From assembly GCF_025655475.1 (NCBI RefSeq), contig NZ_JAHTIK010000001.1:1513540-1577539 (forward strand): a DNA stretch of 64,000 bases, written 5' to 3'. Every line of letters starts with the position of its first letter. Position 1 is the first letter of the stretch. The translations under genes and the position numbers were made by a program. This stretch comes from Kitasatospora sp. DSM 101779. GTDB taxonomy: Bacteria; Actinomycetota; Actinomycetes; Streptomycetales; Streptomycetaceae. The notes below the pieces were generated by a model, which was not told where the DNA came from, did no database searches, and worked only from the letters and a program-made list of their open reading frames with translations. Of this stretch, positions 27,113 through 35,275 are shown piece by piece.

Positions 27113-27450
27113 CTACACCTCGACGTGGGAGCCCATGATGACCGTGCGGTCGCGCGGGAGGCCGACGTACTCGGCGGCGTCGGCCGTGATGTACGAGGTG
27201 GCGATGAACAGCCTCTTGCGCCACGGCGCCATCGTCGGTTCCTTGCCGCGCCGGAGCTCGATCTTCGACAGGAAGTACGTCGCCCGGTCGAGCTGCAGCT
27301 CGCCCCCCGGCGTCGACCGGTTCGAGCAGCGCGAGCGCGCCGGGTACGTCGGGTGTCTCCATGTAGCCGACCCGGGCGGCGACGTGGATGGTCCCGTCGT
27401 CGGCGCCGACCAGACGTCCCGGCACACCTGTGGTCATCTTGTCGGGGCTT
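27113..27450 (-). pseudogene. kup: 3' remnant of a KUP potassium transporter
   Basis: Only the C-terminal about 110 codons survive. One frame reads SPDKM...GTIHVAARVGYMETPDVPGALALLEPVDAG; the next continues GGELQLDRATYFLSKIELRRG...MAPWRKRLF...VIMGSHVEV to TAG at 27113. Together these match the cytosolic C-terminus of KUP carriers. The switch is a run of six C (27303-27308, G on the coding strand), one base too many. The roughly 12-helix membrane part is absent, so the gene is dead whatever the frameshift. It follows erosion in this accessory zone. Confidence 0.75.
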
Positions 27451-27512
27451 CGGCGGCCGGCGGTTTGCGTCGCCGACCGCCTCGGCCCACCGTGCGGGCC
27501 TGGCGCGTCGAT

Positions 27513-27536
27513 GTTCCCTAGGAGGTTCCCTAGGAG
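27513..27536. repeat. Tandem 12-bp direct repeat
   Basis: GTTCCCTAGGAG occurs twice head to tail (27513-27524, 27525-27536). Each copy contains CCTAGG, a rare tetranucleotide (CTAG) context in this DNA. It sits beside the kup remnant with no gene overlapping. Confidence 0.8.
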
Positions 27537-27699
27537 CGGATTGCTTCGGCGTCAGGAAGCCGTAGAGGACGGGCTTGTCGCCGGCTCCGGTCCCCGGCTC
27601 CCGCCCCGGCGCCGCAGCCGCGTCGCACCGGTCCGGGCGCCGGAGAGGGCCCCGCTCCAGCGCAGCCGACGCCGTGGCCGCGGGCGCGGCACGGTGCCT

Positions 27700-28035
27700 T
27701 CAGCCTTGCAGGTGATCGACCGGTCCCGACGACCGGGCACCGGAGTCCGTGCGTTCCGCGAGGAGGAACAGGACGGCGGCCGCAGCGGCGAAGCCGACGC
27801 CGACGGCCGTGCAGGCCGTGACCGTGGTGACGGCGGCGTCGGCGATCCGGGGGATGCCGTTGACGAGCGCGATGGCGTAGGTGCACAGAACCCCGTACGC
27901 GCGAAGCCGCATCCCGGCCTGTCGCTGCCGCATCCACGGTGGTGTCCACCCGGCCAGTACCGCCACCGGCACCGGCAGCAGGAGCGCCGTGCACACTGCC
28001 AGCGCTGTCCAGTGGTACAGCGGATCGCCGTTCAC
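27700..28035 (-). CDS. Small three-helix membrane protein
   Basis: 111 aa from GTG 28035 (AGAGGGG about 5 nt upstream). Three hydrophobic segments (about residues 8-29, 45-62 and 68-93) with a charged loop PPWMRQRQAGMRLRAYG and a hydrophilic tail. No family recognised. It stands alone in the eroded accessory zone; the 250 bp beyond its stop show no gene. Confidence 0.5.
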   Translation of the reverse strand: MNGDPLYHWTALAVCTALLLPVPVAVLAGWTPPWMRQRQAGMRLRAYGVLCTYAIALVNGIPRIADAAVTTVTACTAVGVGFAAAAAVLFLLAERTDSGARSSGPVDHLQG

Positions 28036-28214
28036 TCCACCCCTCTAGGTGATCGCCAACCTACGGACGATCCGCGGGGCCCGTCCACCGCCGAACGCCG
28101 CACATCCGGAGCAATCACAGCTCACCTCGCCGGCCGCCCCGCGGACGGGCTTCGGGATTGCGGCGCCGAGCGGCGGGCGGCCGGCGGGCATGTATGGCAT
28201 CACGCGATCCCAAG

Positions 28215-28390
28215 CGGCACCACCTGGCGCCATCTGGCGTCACCCCGTCGCCACGGGCGCCGTTTCCGCCTGGGCGACCGGGCACCGAAGCCGCACGTGT
28301 CCGCAGATCGAGGCCCTCTCTTGCGGCAAGCATCAGGGAGGCGCCATTCAGCCTTGCGCATGGCGCCATGATGGCGCCACAATGGCACCA
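28215..28390. promoter_or_regulatory. Phased TGGCGCCA repeats, candidate RHH operator
   Basis: Cluster 1: CGGCACCA 28215, TGGCGCCA 28225, TGGCGTCA 28235, spaced 10 bp. Cluster 2: AGGCGCCA 28339, TGGCGCCA 28361, TGGCGCCA 28372, TGGCACCA 28383, the last three spaced 11 bp and running into the ATG at 28390. One-helical-turn spacing of a short palindrome is how ribbon-helix-helix repressors bind. The rest of 28036-28214 holds no gene. Confidence 0.6.
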
Positions 28391-28908
28391 TGGACCTCAC
28401 TCCGTATGTCGACACCCTGCGGCGCGAACTCGCCGTGGCCGCCGAGGCCGGCGGCGACGAAGCCCGCGCGCTGGCCGAGCGGCTCACCGCACCCCTGGAG
28501 TCGGCGACCCGCCTGACGATGCTCAACGTGCTCTCCGCCGCCATGGACGAGATCACCCGCGAGCTCGCCCCCGGCTCGGTCGACGTACGGCTGCGCGGAC
28601 TGGACCCGGACTTCGTGGTGACGCTGCCGCCCACCACCGGCGGCCCCGCTGAGCCGGCCGCCCCGTCCGTCGAACCGCCGGCGGCGCAGTCCCCCGCCGA
28701 CGGCGACGAGGGCGGCACCGCCCGCGTCAACCTGCGCCTGCCGGCCCACCTCAAGACACGCGCCGAACAGGCCGCGGGCCGCCAGGGCCTGTCGGTCAAC
28801 GCCTGGCTGGTCCGGGCCGTCTCCGCCGCCCTCGACGACGGCGCCGCACCACGCACCACGGAGAGAACCCGGGCCGCCGGACAGCGCTTCACCGGCTGGG
28901 TGCGCTAG
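28390..28908 (+). CDS. HicB-family antitoxin-like protein with ribbon-helix-helix domain
   Basis: 172 aa from ATG 28390; no clear ribosome-binding site, because operator-like repeats run into the start. N-terminal helical part (1-80; MDLTPYVDTLRRELAVAAEAGGDEARALAERL), a Pro/Ala linker, then RHH domain about 112-145: RVNLRLPAHLKTRAEQAAGRQGLSVNAWLVRAVSAAL. Annotated in relatives as HicB family, but no HicA toxin gene is adjacent. In Streptomyces such genes usually lead an operon with DUF4097 and ABC transporter genes, as here. Probably an autorepressor. Confidence 0.78.
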   Translation: MDLTPYVDTLRRELAVAAEAGGDEARALAERLTAPLESATRLTMLNVLSAAMDEITRELAPGSVDVRLRGLDPDFVVTLPPTTGGPAEPAAPSVEPPAAQSPADGDEGGTARVNLRLPAHLKTRAEQAAGRQGLSVNAWLVRAVSAALDDGAAPRTTERTRAAGQRFTGWVR

Positions 28909-28994
28909 CGCTCCGGGCCCGCACCCGCACCACTTCACCCACACCGCATCCCACCGACGGGAACATCCCGAAGAGCCAAGAGGACGGGACAGCC

Positions 28995-29840
28995 ATGCCT
29001 TCTTTCCACACCCCCGAACCCATCTCCGTGACCGCCCGCGTGGAGGCCGGTTCCGTCCGGCTCACCGCCGGCGACCGCAGCGACACCGTCGTCGAGGTGC
29101 AGCCCCGCGACCCGAGGAAGGAGCAGGACGTGCGGGCCGCCGACCGGACCGAAGTCACCTACGCGGACGGCGTCCTGACCGTCACGACGCCCAAGCAGCC
29201 CTTCTCGCCCCGCCGCCCCGGCATCGTCGACGTGACGGTCGGGCTCCCCGCCGGCTCGCACGTCGCCGTGGCCGGCTCGTGGGCCCAGGTGCTCGGCGAG
29301 GGCCGGCTCGGCGAGGTCCGGGTGAAGACCTCGTCGGGCGACGTCCGCCTCGACGCGACCGGCCCACTGCACCTGGAGGCATCACACGGCTCGATCACCG
29401 TCGACCGGGTCGAGGGCGCCGCCGAGATCACCACCAGCTCCGGCAGCGTGCGTGTCGGCACCGTCAACGGACCCGCCACGCTGAAGAACTCGCACGGCAC
29501 CACCACCGTCGGCACCGCCCTCGGCGACGTGCGGGTGAGCGGCACCAACGGCGACATCGACATCCACCACGCCGAGGCCTCGGTGACCGCCACCACCGCG
29601 CACGGCACCGTGCGCGTGGGTGAAGTCGTCCGCGGGACGGTCCAGTTGGAGACCTCCTTCGGCTCCATCGAAGTCGGCGTCCGCAAGGGCACCGCCGCCT
29701 GGATCGACGCCGGCTCCGGCTCCGGGCAGGTCCGCAACGCGCTCGCCGACTCCGAGGCCCCGGAGCAGGCCGAGGAGACCGTCGAGGTCCGCGCCCGCAC
29801 CGCGCACGGCACCGTCGACATCCTCCACGCCCGGGCCTGA
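28995..29840 (+). CDS. DUF4097 beta-strand-repeat protein
   Basis: 281 aa from ATG 28995 (GAGGACGG upstream). Built of repeated short strands forming a beta-helix/beta-solenoid: TSSGDVRLDATG, ASHGSITVDRVEG, TSSGSVRVGTVNG, NSHGTTTVGTALG, GTNGDIDIHHAEA, TAHGTVRVGEVV, TSFGSIEVGV, TAHGTVDILHA. No signal peptide. Function of the family is unknown; in Streptomyces it is found between the HicB-like gene and a DrrA-type ABC transporter. Here the transporter has been lost except for a stub. Confidence 0.85.
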   Translation: MPSFHTPEPISVTARVEAGSVRLTAGDRSDTVVEVQPRDPRKEQDVRAADRTEVTYADGVLTVTTPKQPFSPRRPGIVDVTVGLPAGSHVAVAGSWAQVLGEGRLGEVRVKTSSGDVRLDATGPLHLEASHGSITVDRVEGAAEITTSSGSVRVGTVNGPATLKNSHGTTTVGTALGDVRVSGTNGDIDIHHAEASVTATTAHGTVRVGEVVRGTVQLETSFGSIEVGVRKGTAAWIDAGSGSGQVRNALADSEAPEQAEETVEVRARTAHGTVDILHARA

Positions 29841-29905
29841 CCTGCGGCAGCACCGCAACGACTCCCCCGCTCCAGCCACGTCAGCCTCTTCAACCGGAGA
29901 GCCCC

Positions 29906-30037
29906 ATGCCTTCCTCTGTCATGCCCGCGCCCAGGAGCGACCTGGCCATCGCGGCGAACGGGCTGCGCACGTCCTACGGCGACAAGACCGTCCTCGACGG
30001 CATCGACCTGGCCGCCCCGAACCGCGACCCCGAGTGA
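29906..30037 (+). pseudogene. Truncated ABC-transporter ATPase (N-terminal stub)
   Basis: 43 codons from ATG 29906 to TGA 30035-30037: LAIAANGLRTSYGDKTVLDGIDLAAP, the standard first strands of a DrrA-type ABC ATPase, then NRDPE and stop where the Walker A sequence should begin. No Walker A, signature or permease gene follows before the convergent pirin gene. Deletion breakpoint near 30020. It marks loss of a complete HicB-DUF4097-ABC operon. Confidence 0.65.
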
Positions 30038-30172
30038 CCGCACGGGCCGTTCCCCGGGGCCCGACCGCCCGGGGGCGGCGCACTCCGACACCACGTCGGC
30101 CTGCGCCGCCCTTCGGCGTTCTCGACCTGCGCACGGCCCGGCCGTTCGGGGCTCCCAGGACGTTACCCCGGG

Positions 30173-31132
30173 TCAGCGCTCACGCCCCCGCGGCTTGAGG
30201 GGGAACGGGGGCAGCTCCGGGGCCGGGAGACGCTCACCGGCGTAGCCGTGGACCTCGCCGAAGCGCTCGCCCGCCTGCCACTGTTCGCGGGCCTCGGTGA
30301 TCTCCTCGGCGGTGCGGCCCACGAAGTTCCACCACATGACGAGCTGCTCCTCGAAGGGTTCACCGCCGAGGAGCAGCAGCGCCGCGTCGGTGCGGGCGAG
30401 CAGCGGCAGTTCGCGGCGGCCGCAGCCGAGGTAGAGGATCGAGCCCGGTTCGACCCGGACGCCGTCCACGTCGACGCTGCCGGTCATCGACAGCACCGCG
30501 TACTCGAAACCGGGGTCCAGCGGCAGCCGGTGGGCGGCGCCCTCGCGGAGGGTGAGGTCGGCGCCGACCAGCGCGCTGTAGGTGGTGCCCGGGGAGGCCG
30601 CTCCGTCCAGGGTGCCGAGGATCAGCCGGGCGTGCAGCCCGCCCGCGGTGACCTCCGGCAGGTCGGCGTGGTGTTCGAAGGCGGGCCCGGTGTGCCGGTG
30701 GGCGTCGGGCAGGGCGACCCAGAGCTGGGCGCCGTGCAGCAGCCGGGCGTGCTCGCGGGGCGACTCCTCGGAGTGCGAGATCGCCCGGCCCGAGGTCATC
30801 AGCCCCAGCTCGTACGGCCGGACGGTCTGCAGGCTGCCGAGGCTGTCGCGGTGCAGCACCTCGCCCTCGTGCAGCCAGCTCACCGTCTGCAGGCCCATGT
30901 GCGGGTGCGGCGGGACCTGCATGCCGGGCTCGTCGGCGATGTCGTCCGGGCCGTAGTGGTCGACGAAGCACCAGGCGCCGACCATCCGCCGTCCCAGGGT
31001 GGGCAGCAGCCGGCGCACCACGGTCGACTCGCCGAGCGGCACCTGACGGCCGGCCACCAGCTGCTTCACCGGCCCGTCGGAGGCCTCGCCGCCGCAGCGG
31101 GAGGCGGCGGGGCGGACGTCGAGGTTGCTCAT
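30173..31132 (-). CDS. Pirin family protein
   Basis: 319 aa from ATG 31132. The pirin bicupin is recognised by VPPHPHMGLQTVSWLHEGEVLHRDSLG and EESPREH, which hold the His/Glu metal ligands of the N-terminal cupin (about residues 60-130). The C-terminal cupin spans about 180-270 with LPLLARTDAALLLLGGEPFEEQLVMWWNFV, the usual pirin C-terminal signature. Bacterial pirins are iron proteins; some have quercetinase activity or bind pyruvate dehydrogenase. The role here is not shown. It is convergent to the truncated ABC stub. Confidence 0.9.
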   Translation of the reverse strand: MSNLDVRPAASRCGGEASDGPVKQLVAGRQVPLGESTVVRRLLPTLGRRMVGAWCFVDHYGPDDIADEPGMQVPPHPHMGLQTVSWLHEGEVLHRDSLGSLQTVRPYELGLMTSGRAISHSEESPREHARLLHGAQLWVALPDAHRHTGPAFEHHADLPEVTAGGLHARLILGTLDGAASPGTTYSALVGADLTLREGAAHRLPLDPGFEYAVLSMTGSVDVDGVRVEPGSILYLGCGRRELPLLARTDAALLLLGGEPFEEQLVMWWNFVGRTAEEITEAREQWQAGERFGEVHGYAGERLPAPELPPFPLKPRGRER

Positions 31133-31220
31133 GCCGCCGAGTATCCCCCTGCACCCGGCCGCGGCCCGGCAGGCGCGGGACGGGCGAGCCGCGGGCAGCG
31201 GCGGGAGAACGCGGCGGCCG

Positions 31221-32249
31221 TCAGGGCCGGCGGGCGAGTGCCTCGCCGAGGAAGGCGGTGGCGTCGGGGAGGACGCGGCGCCAGAAGCCGTCGGTGTGGG
31301 CGCCCCGCGGGAAGTGCGTCTCGGCGGCCCGGTCGGCGAGCGTGCGGGCGGCCGGGCAGAACGGGTCCTCGGTGCCGCACCAGACGGCGAGCCTGCGGGT
31401 GAGCGGCCGGTCGAGGTGGCGCAGCGGCTCGTGCGCCTGCCAGTCGGCCTCGTCCTGGTAGGCGTCGACGGGGCGGGCGTCACTCCAGGACGTGAACAGG
31501 GCGGGGCTGAGCAGTGCGGCGGCGGCGAGTCCGCCGTTGCGGGCGCGAGCGTACTGGAGTGCGCCGGTGCCGCCCATGGAGATGCCGAGCACCCCGGTGG
31601 GGGCGGCCAGGCCGCGGGCGGCGAGCCAGCCGGGGACTTCGTCCAGCAGCATGGCCATCGGGTCGTCGCCGGGAGTGCGGGGGTGCCAGTAGGTGGCCTC
31701 GCCGCCGTCCACCGCGACGAGGTGGAAGGGCGGCACGCCCTTGGCGGTGGCGGCGGCCAGGAACTGCGGCAGGCCGAGGTCGACCAGGGCCGCGGCGGAG
31801 CCGCCGCGGCCGTGCAGGGCGAGGCAGACGGGCAGGTCGGCGCGGGGCGCGGTGCCGGGCGGGGAGACGACGGTCACCTCGACGCGGCGGCCGCGGGCCT
31901 TGGAGGCGAGCTGGTCGGTGCGGACGGGGCCGGGCTCGACGGCCGGGACGGTCCCGTCCGGGCCGGTCATGCCGATGGCTCGGCGCAGCCGGTCGCCGCC
32001 GGGCAGTACGTCCTCGATCATCGCGCCGCCGACGGCGGCGGCGCCCACGCCGACGACCAGCAGGGCCTGCAGGAACCTGCGCCGGCCCGTTCCGGTGTCC
32101 GGCTGCTCCGCGGCCGGCGGGCCGTCCTGTCCGCCGGCCGTCGGGGCGCCCGCGGGTACGGTCCGCCCCGTCCCGCGCGACTGCTCCGGGAGCCTCCCGG
32201 TCGCCGCCGCGGTCGTTCCGGCCGTCCGTTCCTCGCGGCTCGCTCCCAA
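31221..32249 (-). CDS. Tat-exported alpha/beta-hydrolase (esterase)
   Basis: 342 aa from TTG 32249 with a strong GGGGAGGGG site just upstream. A hydrophilic N-terminus precedes a Tat-like signal at about residues 55-80 (RRRFLQALLVVGVGAAAVGG). The hydrolase domain (about 120-340) has the nucleophile Ser in LGISMGGTGAL and the oxyanion-side LALHGRGG; AVWCGTEDPFCPA and GAHTDGFW likely supply the Asp and His. Similar to esterase D/antigen-85-like fold proteins. Probably at or outside the membrane. Start somewhat uncertain because of the unusual TTG. Confidence 0.75.
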   Translation of the reverse strand: MGASREERTAGTTAAATGRLPEQSRGTGRTVPAGAPTAGGQDGPPAAEQPDTGTGRRRFLQALLVVGVGAAAVGGAMIEDVLPGGDRLRRAIGMTGPDGTVPAVEPGPVRTDQLASKARGRRVEVTVVSPPGTAPRADLPVCLALHGRGGSAAALVDLGLPQFLAAATAKGVPPFHLVAVDGGEATYWHPRTPGDDPMAMLLDEVPGWLAARGLAAPTGVLGISMGGTGALQYARARNGGLAAAALLSPALFTSWSDARPVDAYQDEADWQAHEPLRHLDRPLTRRLAVWCGTEDPFCPAARTLADRAAETHFPRGAHTDGFWRRVLPDATAFLGEALARRP

Positions 32250-32353
32250 GGCCCCTCCCCCGATCGATCTTGGGCCCCTACTCTACGGGCCGTCAGTTCC
32301 GGCCGTCCCCGCCGCCCTTCCGACCCGTATGCGCCCCCGAGGGCCTTCCCGCC

Positions 32354-33037
32354 TCAGTGGCGGCAGGACCAGTGGGCGCCGGCGGTCGCCGCGTCGGCCT
32401 GGGCGCGCAGGGCGCGGACGGCCTCGGCCGGGTCGTCGGCGTTGTAGACGGCGGAGCCGGCGACGAAGACGTCGGCCCCGGCCTCGGCGCAGCGCTCGAT
32501 GGTGGAGGGGGCGACGCCGCCGTCGACCTGCAGCCAGAGGTCGAGGCCGTGCTTGGAGATCAGCTCCCGGGTGCGGCGGATCTTGGGCAGCATGATGTCC
32601 AGGAAGGCCTGGCCGCCGAAGCCCGGCTCCACGGTCATGATGAGGATCATGTCGAGCTCGGGCAGCAGGTCCTCGTACGGCTCGATCGGGGTGGCCGGGC
32701 GCAGTGCCATCGAGGCGCGGGCGCCCTTGGCGCGGATCTCCCGGGCGAGCCGGACGGGCGCGGCGGCGGCCTCGACGTGGAAGGTGACCGAACCGGCGCC
32801 GGCCTCGACGTACTGCGGGGCCCACCGGTCGGGCTGCTCGATCATCAGGTGGCAGTCGAGCGGGGTGTCGGTGGCCTTGGCGAGGGACTCGACGATCGGC
32901 ACGCCCAGCGTGAGGTTGGGGACGAAGTGGTTGTCCATCACGTCCACGTGCAGCCAGTCCGCACCGCGGACGGCCTCGGCCTCGTCCGCCAGGCGGGCGA
33001 AGTCGGCGGAGAGGATGCTGGGGTTGATCTGCGCCAT
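32354..33037 (-). CDS. rpe: Ribulose-phosphate 3-epimerase
   Basis: 227 aa from ATG 33037, full family length. TIM barrel with metal-binding His/Asp: [50 protein letters not shown] and the phosphate site [10 protein letters not shown] / VAGSAVY. Interconverts ribulose-5-phosphate and xylulose-5-phosphate in the pentose phosphate pathway. It stands downstream of no obvious operon partner. Confidence 0.96.
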   Translation of the reverse strand: MAQINPSILSADFARLADEAEAVRGADWLHVDVMDNHFVPNLTLGVPIVESLAKATDTPLDCHLMIEQPDRWAPQYVEAGAGSVTFHVEAAAAPVRLAREIRAKGARASMALRPATPIEPYEDLLPELDMILIMTVEPGFGGQAFLDIMLPKIRRTRELISKHGLDLWLQVDGGVAPSTIERCAEAGADVFVAGSAVYNADDPAEAVRALRAQADAATAGAHWSCRH

Positions 33038-33269
33038 ATCCGGGTACCTTCACAGCTCGGTGCGGGCGGTCGTCTGCGGCCGCTTCCTCCCATCATCGCG
33101 TGAAGCGGTGGCCGGAGGGAAAGCCGCGGCTCCCGGGTGACCCGCATCACAGGGCGGGCCCGGCGGGTCCGCCCGACCACCCGCAGGTCCGCTCAGGGGG
33201 GCGCCGGCAGCACCGCGTGCGCCTCGGCCCGCATCAGGAGCCGCACGGCTCCGGAGAGGCTGTCAGTCC

Positions 33270-34124
33270 GTGGCCGAACACGTCCATCCCGCCCGTGCCC
33301 TGTGGTGGCTCTTCGAGCCGGTGCACGCCCTCACCTACTTCGCGCCCGAGGGCCGGGCCGCCTACGAGTCGGTCGGCCTGCGCGGCTACTGGCGGGGCTA
33401 CTTCGGCGGCCGGGCGGCTCCGCTCGGCGCGGTTGACGCGCCGCCGGTTGTCGCCGCGTTCTTCAACTTCGCGCCGGCGATGGTGGAGCGGGCACTGCCC
33501 GACATCTGGCACCGGGCCGCGCCGGAGGCGGCGCTGCGGGCGCGCCTGGCCGGGGCGACCGCCACCCTGGAGCGGGTGCTGGAGACGGTGAAGCCGGACC
33601 TGGTCGACCGCTCGGTGGAGCTGCTGGAGCGTGCGGTCGACGGACTGGACTGCGGTGGCCGGGTGCTGGCCGCGGCCAACGCGGCGCTGCCCCGGCCGCA
33701 GGACCGGCTCGGCCGGCTCTGGCAGGCGACGACGGTGCTGCGCGAGCACCGCGGCGACGGCCATGTCGCCGCCCTCGTCTCCGAGGGCCTGGACGGCTGC
33801 GAGGCGCTGGTGCTGCGCTGTGCCCTGGACACCCGTCGCGAGACGCTGCAGCCGCACCGCGGCTGGACGGACGAGCAGTGGGACGCCGCCTCGGCCCGCC
33901 TGGTCGAACGGGGCTGGCTGCACGGCGACGGCACGATCGACGCGGAGGGCCGATCCCGGCACCGCGCGCTGGAGGCGGTCACCGATCTGGCGGCCGCCCG
34001 GGTCTGGGACGGCTTCCACCGCTCCGAGTTGGACGAGCTGGCGACCGCGCTGCGCCCGATCGCCACGGCGTGCCGGGCGGAGCTGCCGCTGTTCAACCCG
34101 ATCGGTCTGCCGACGACGGGCTGA
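33270..34124 (+). CDS. SCO6745-family protein
   Basis: 284 aa from GTG 33270 (GGAGAGG about 10 nt upstream). Begins ARALWWLFEPVHALTYFAPEGRAAYESVGLRGYWRGYFGGRAAPLG, the N-terminal signature of a large actinobacterial family named after SCO6745; ends with a winged-helix-like region (DEQWDAASARLVERGWLHGDGTIDAEGRSRH). Cytosolic; function unknown. It ends 33 bp before the convergent ABC ATPase gene. Confidence 0.8.
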   Translation: MAEHVHPARALWWLFEPVHALTYFAPEGRAAYESVGLRGYWRGYFGGRAAPLGAVDAPPVVAAFFNFAPAMVERALPDIWHRAAPEAALRARLAGATATLERVLETVKPDLVDRSVELLERAVDGLDCGGRVLAAANAALPRPQDRLGRLWQATTVLREHRGDGHVAALVSEGLDGCEALVLRCALDTRRETLQPHRGWTDEQWDAASARLVERGWLHGDGTIDAEGRSRHRALEAVTDLAAARVWDGFHRSELDELATALRPIATACRAELPLFNPIGLPTTG

Positions 34125-34157
34125 GCCGCGGTCGCGGCGCGGCCGGGGAGGCCCGGA

Positions 34158-34982
34158 TCAGAGTGCGGCGGGCGTGGTGCGGGCCGCGCGGGCGGTCCAC
34201 CGGCCGTCGTGCCGCGCGATGCTGATGGGGTGCCCGAAGCAGGCGCTGATCAGCTCGGTGGTGACGACCTCGTCGACCGGCCCGGCCGCCACGCAGCCGC
34301 CCTCGCGCAGCAGCAGGGCGTGGGTGGTGGTCTCGGGCAGCTCCTCCAGGTGGTGGGTGACCAGCACGGTCGCGAGGCCGGGGTGGCGGCGGCGCAGCAG
34401 GTCGAGGCTGCCGAGGAGCAGTTCGCGGGCGGTGAGGTCGAGTCCGGTGGCGGGCTCGTCGAGCAGCAGCAGCCGGGGCTGCGGCATCAGGGCCCGGGCG
34501 ATCAGGGCCCGGCCGCGCTCGCCCTGGGAGAGGGTCGTCCAGGGGTCGTCGGCGCGGTGGGCCATCCCCATGGTGTCCAGCAGGTGTTCGGCGTGCGCGG
34601 ACTGGTCGGCGGTGGGCCGCCACCGGGGTTCGGGTTCGATGCTGTTGGTGAGTCCGGTCAGCACCACGGTGCGGACGGGCAGCGGGGAGCGCAGCGGGTG
34701 GCGCGGGTTGACGTGGCCCAGGTGGGAGCGCAGCGCCCGGATGTCGACCCGTCCGAGCCGCCGGCCGAGGACGTGCACCTCGCCGTGGGTGGGGTGGGAG
34801 ACCGCGCCGAGCAGGGCGAGCAGGGTGGATTTGCCGGCGCCGTTGGCGCCGAGCAGGGCCCAGTGCTGGCCGGCCTCGACGGTGAGCGAGACGTCCCGCA
34901 GCAGGTGGCGGCCGTCGCGCACGACGTCGACGGCGTCGGCGCGCAGCAGCGGCGCGTCGGGCAGTGGTTCGGCACTGGACAC
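34158..34982 (-). CDS. ABC transporter ATP-binding protein
   Basis: 274 aa from GTG 34982 (GGGAGG 5 nt upstream). Complete ATPase: Walker A GANGAGKST, Q-loop LGHVNPRHP in place of the usual Gln, signature LSQGERGRALIARAL, Walker B LLLLDEPATGLD, H-loop VTHH. No permease or binding-protein gene is adjacent, so it is an orphan component; sequence is like iron-chelate or ModF-like ATPases. Cytosolic face of the membrane. Upstream 34983-35275 (293 bp) holds no gene other than the terminator listed. Confidence 0.87.
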   Translation of the reverse strand: MSSAEPLPDAPLLRADAVDVVRDGRHLLRDVSLTVEAGQHWALLGANGAGKSTLLALLGAVSHPTHGEVHVLGRRLGRVDIRALRSHLGHVNPRHPLRSPLPVRTVVLTGLTNSIEPEPRWRPTADQSAHAEHLLDTMGMAHRADDPWTTLSQGERGRALIARALMPQPRLLLLDEPATGLDLTARELLLGSLDLLRRRHPGLATVLVTHHLEELPETTTHALLLREGGCVAAGPVDEVVTTELISACFGHPISIARHDGRWTARAARTTPAAL

Positions 34983-35196
34983 GGCGGCCTCCCGGGCGCG
35001 GTCGCGGCCGTACGGATCCGTTCCGGCGGGCCTCGGACGTCGCCGGCGCCGGGCCGTTCGCCGCGCGCGTCACGGCCGTGCTCCCGGAGCAGGCACCCGG
35101 ATGATCTCAGAATCCGGCCGCCACTGCGCCTGCGCCCACCTGCCGGACGGCCCGGCCACCGGGCGGGCCCACCGGCCGTGCCGCCCGGACGTACCT

Positions 35197-35223
35197 CCCG
35201 GGAGGGAGCGCGTCCCTCCCGGG
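35197..35223. terminator. Hairpin terminator
   Basis: CCCGGGAGGGA-gcgcg-TCCCTCCCGGG, perfect 11-bp stem and 5-nt loop, about 50 bp after the stop of the PEP-mutase-family gene (minus strand). Confidence 0.65.
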
Positions 35224-35275
35224 CGGAGGCCGTCCGGCTCGGCCTTCGGGCGGGCTCGGCCCTTCATCAGGGTGG

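Noticed and set aside
28390..28908. Functional HicAB toxin-antitoxin pair
   Set aside because: No small HicA-type gene is found on either side; the neighbours are DUF4097 and an ABC stub.
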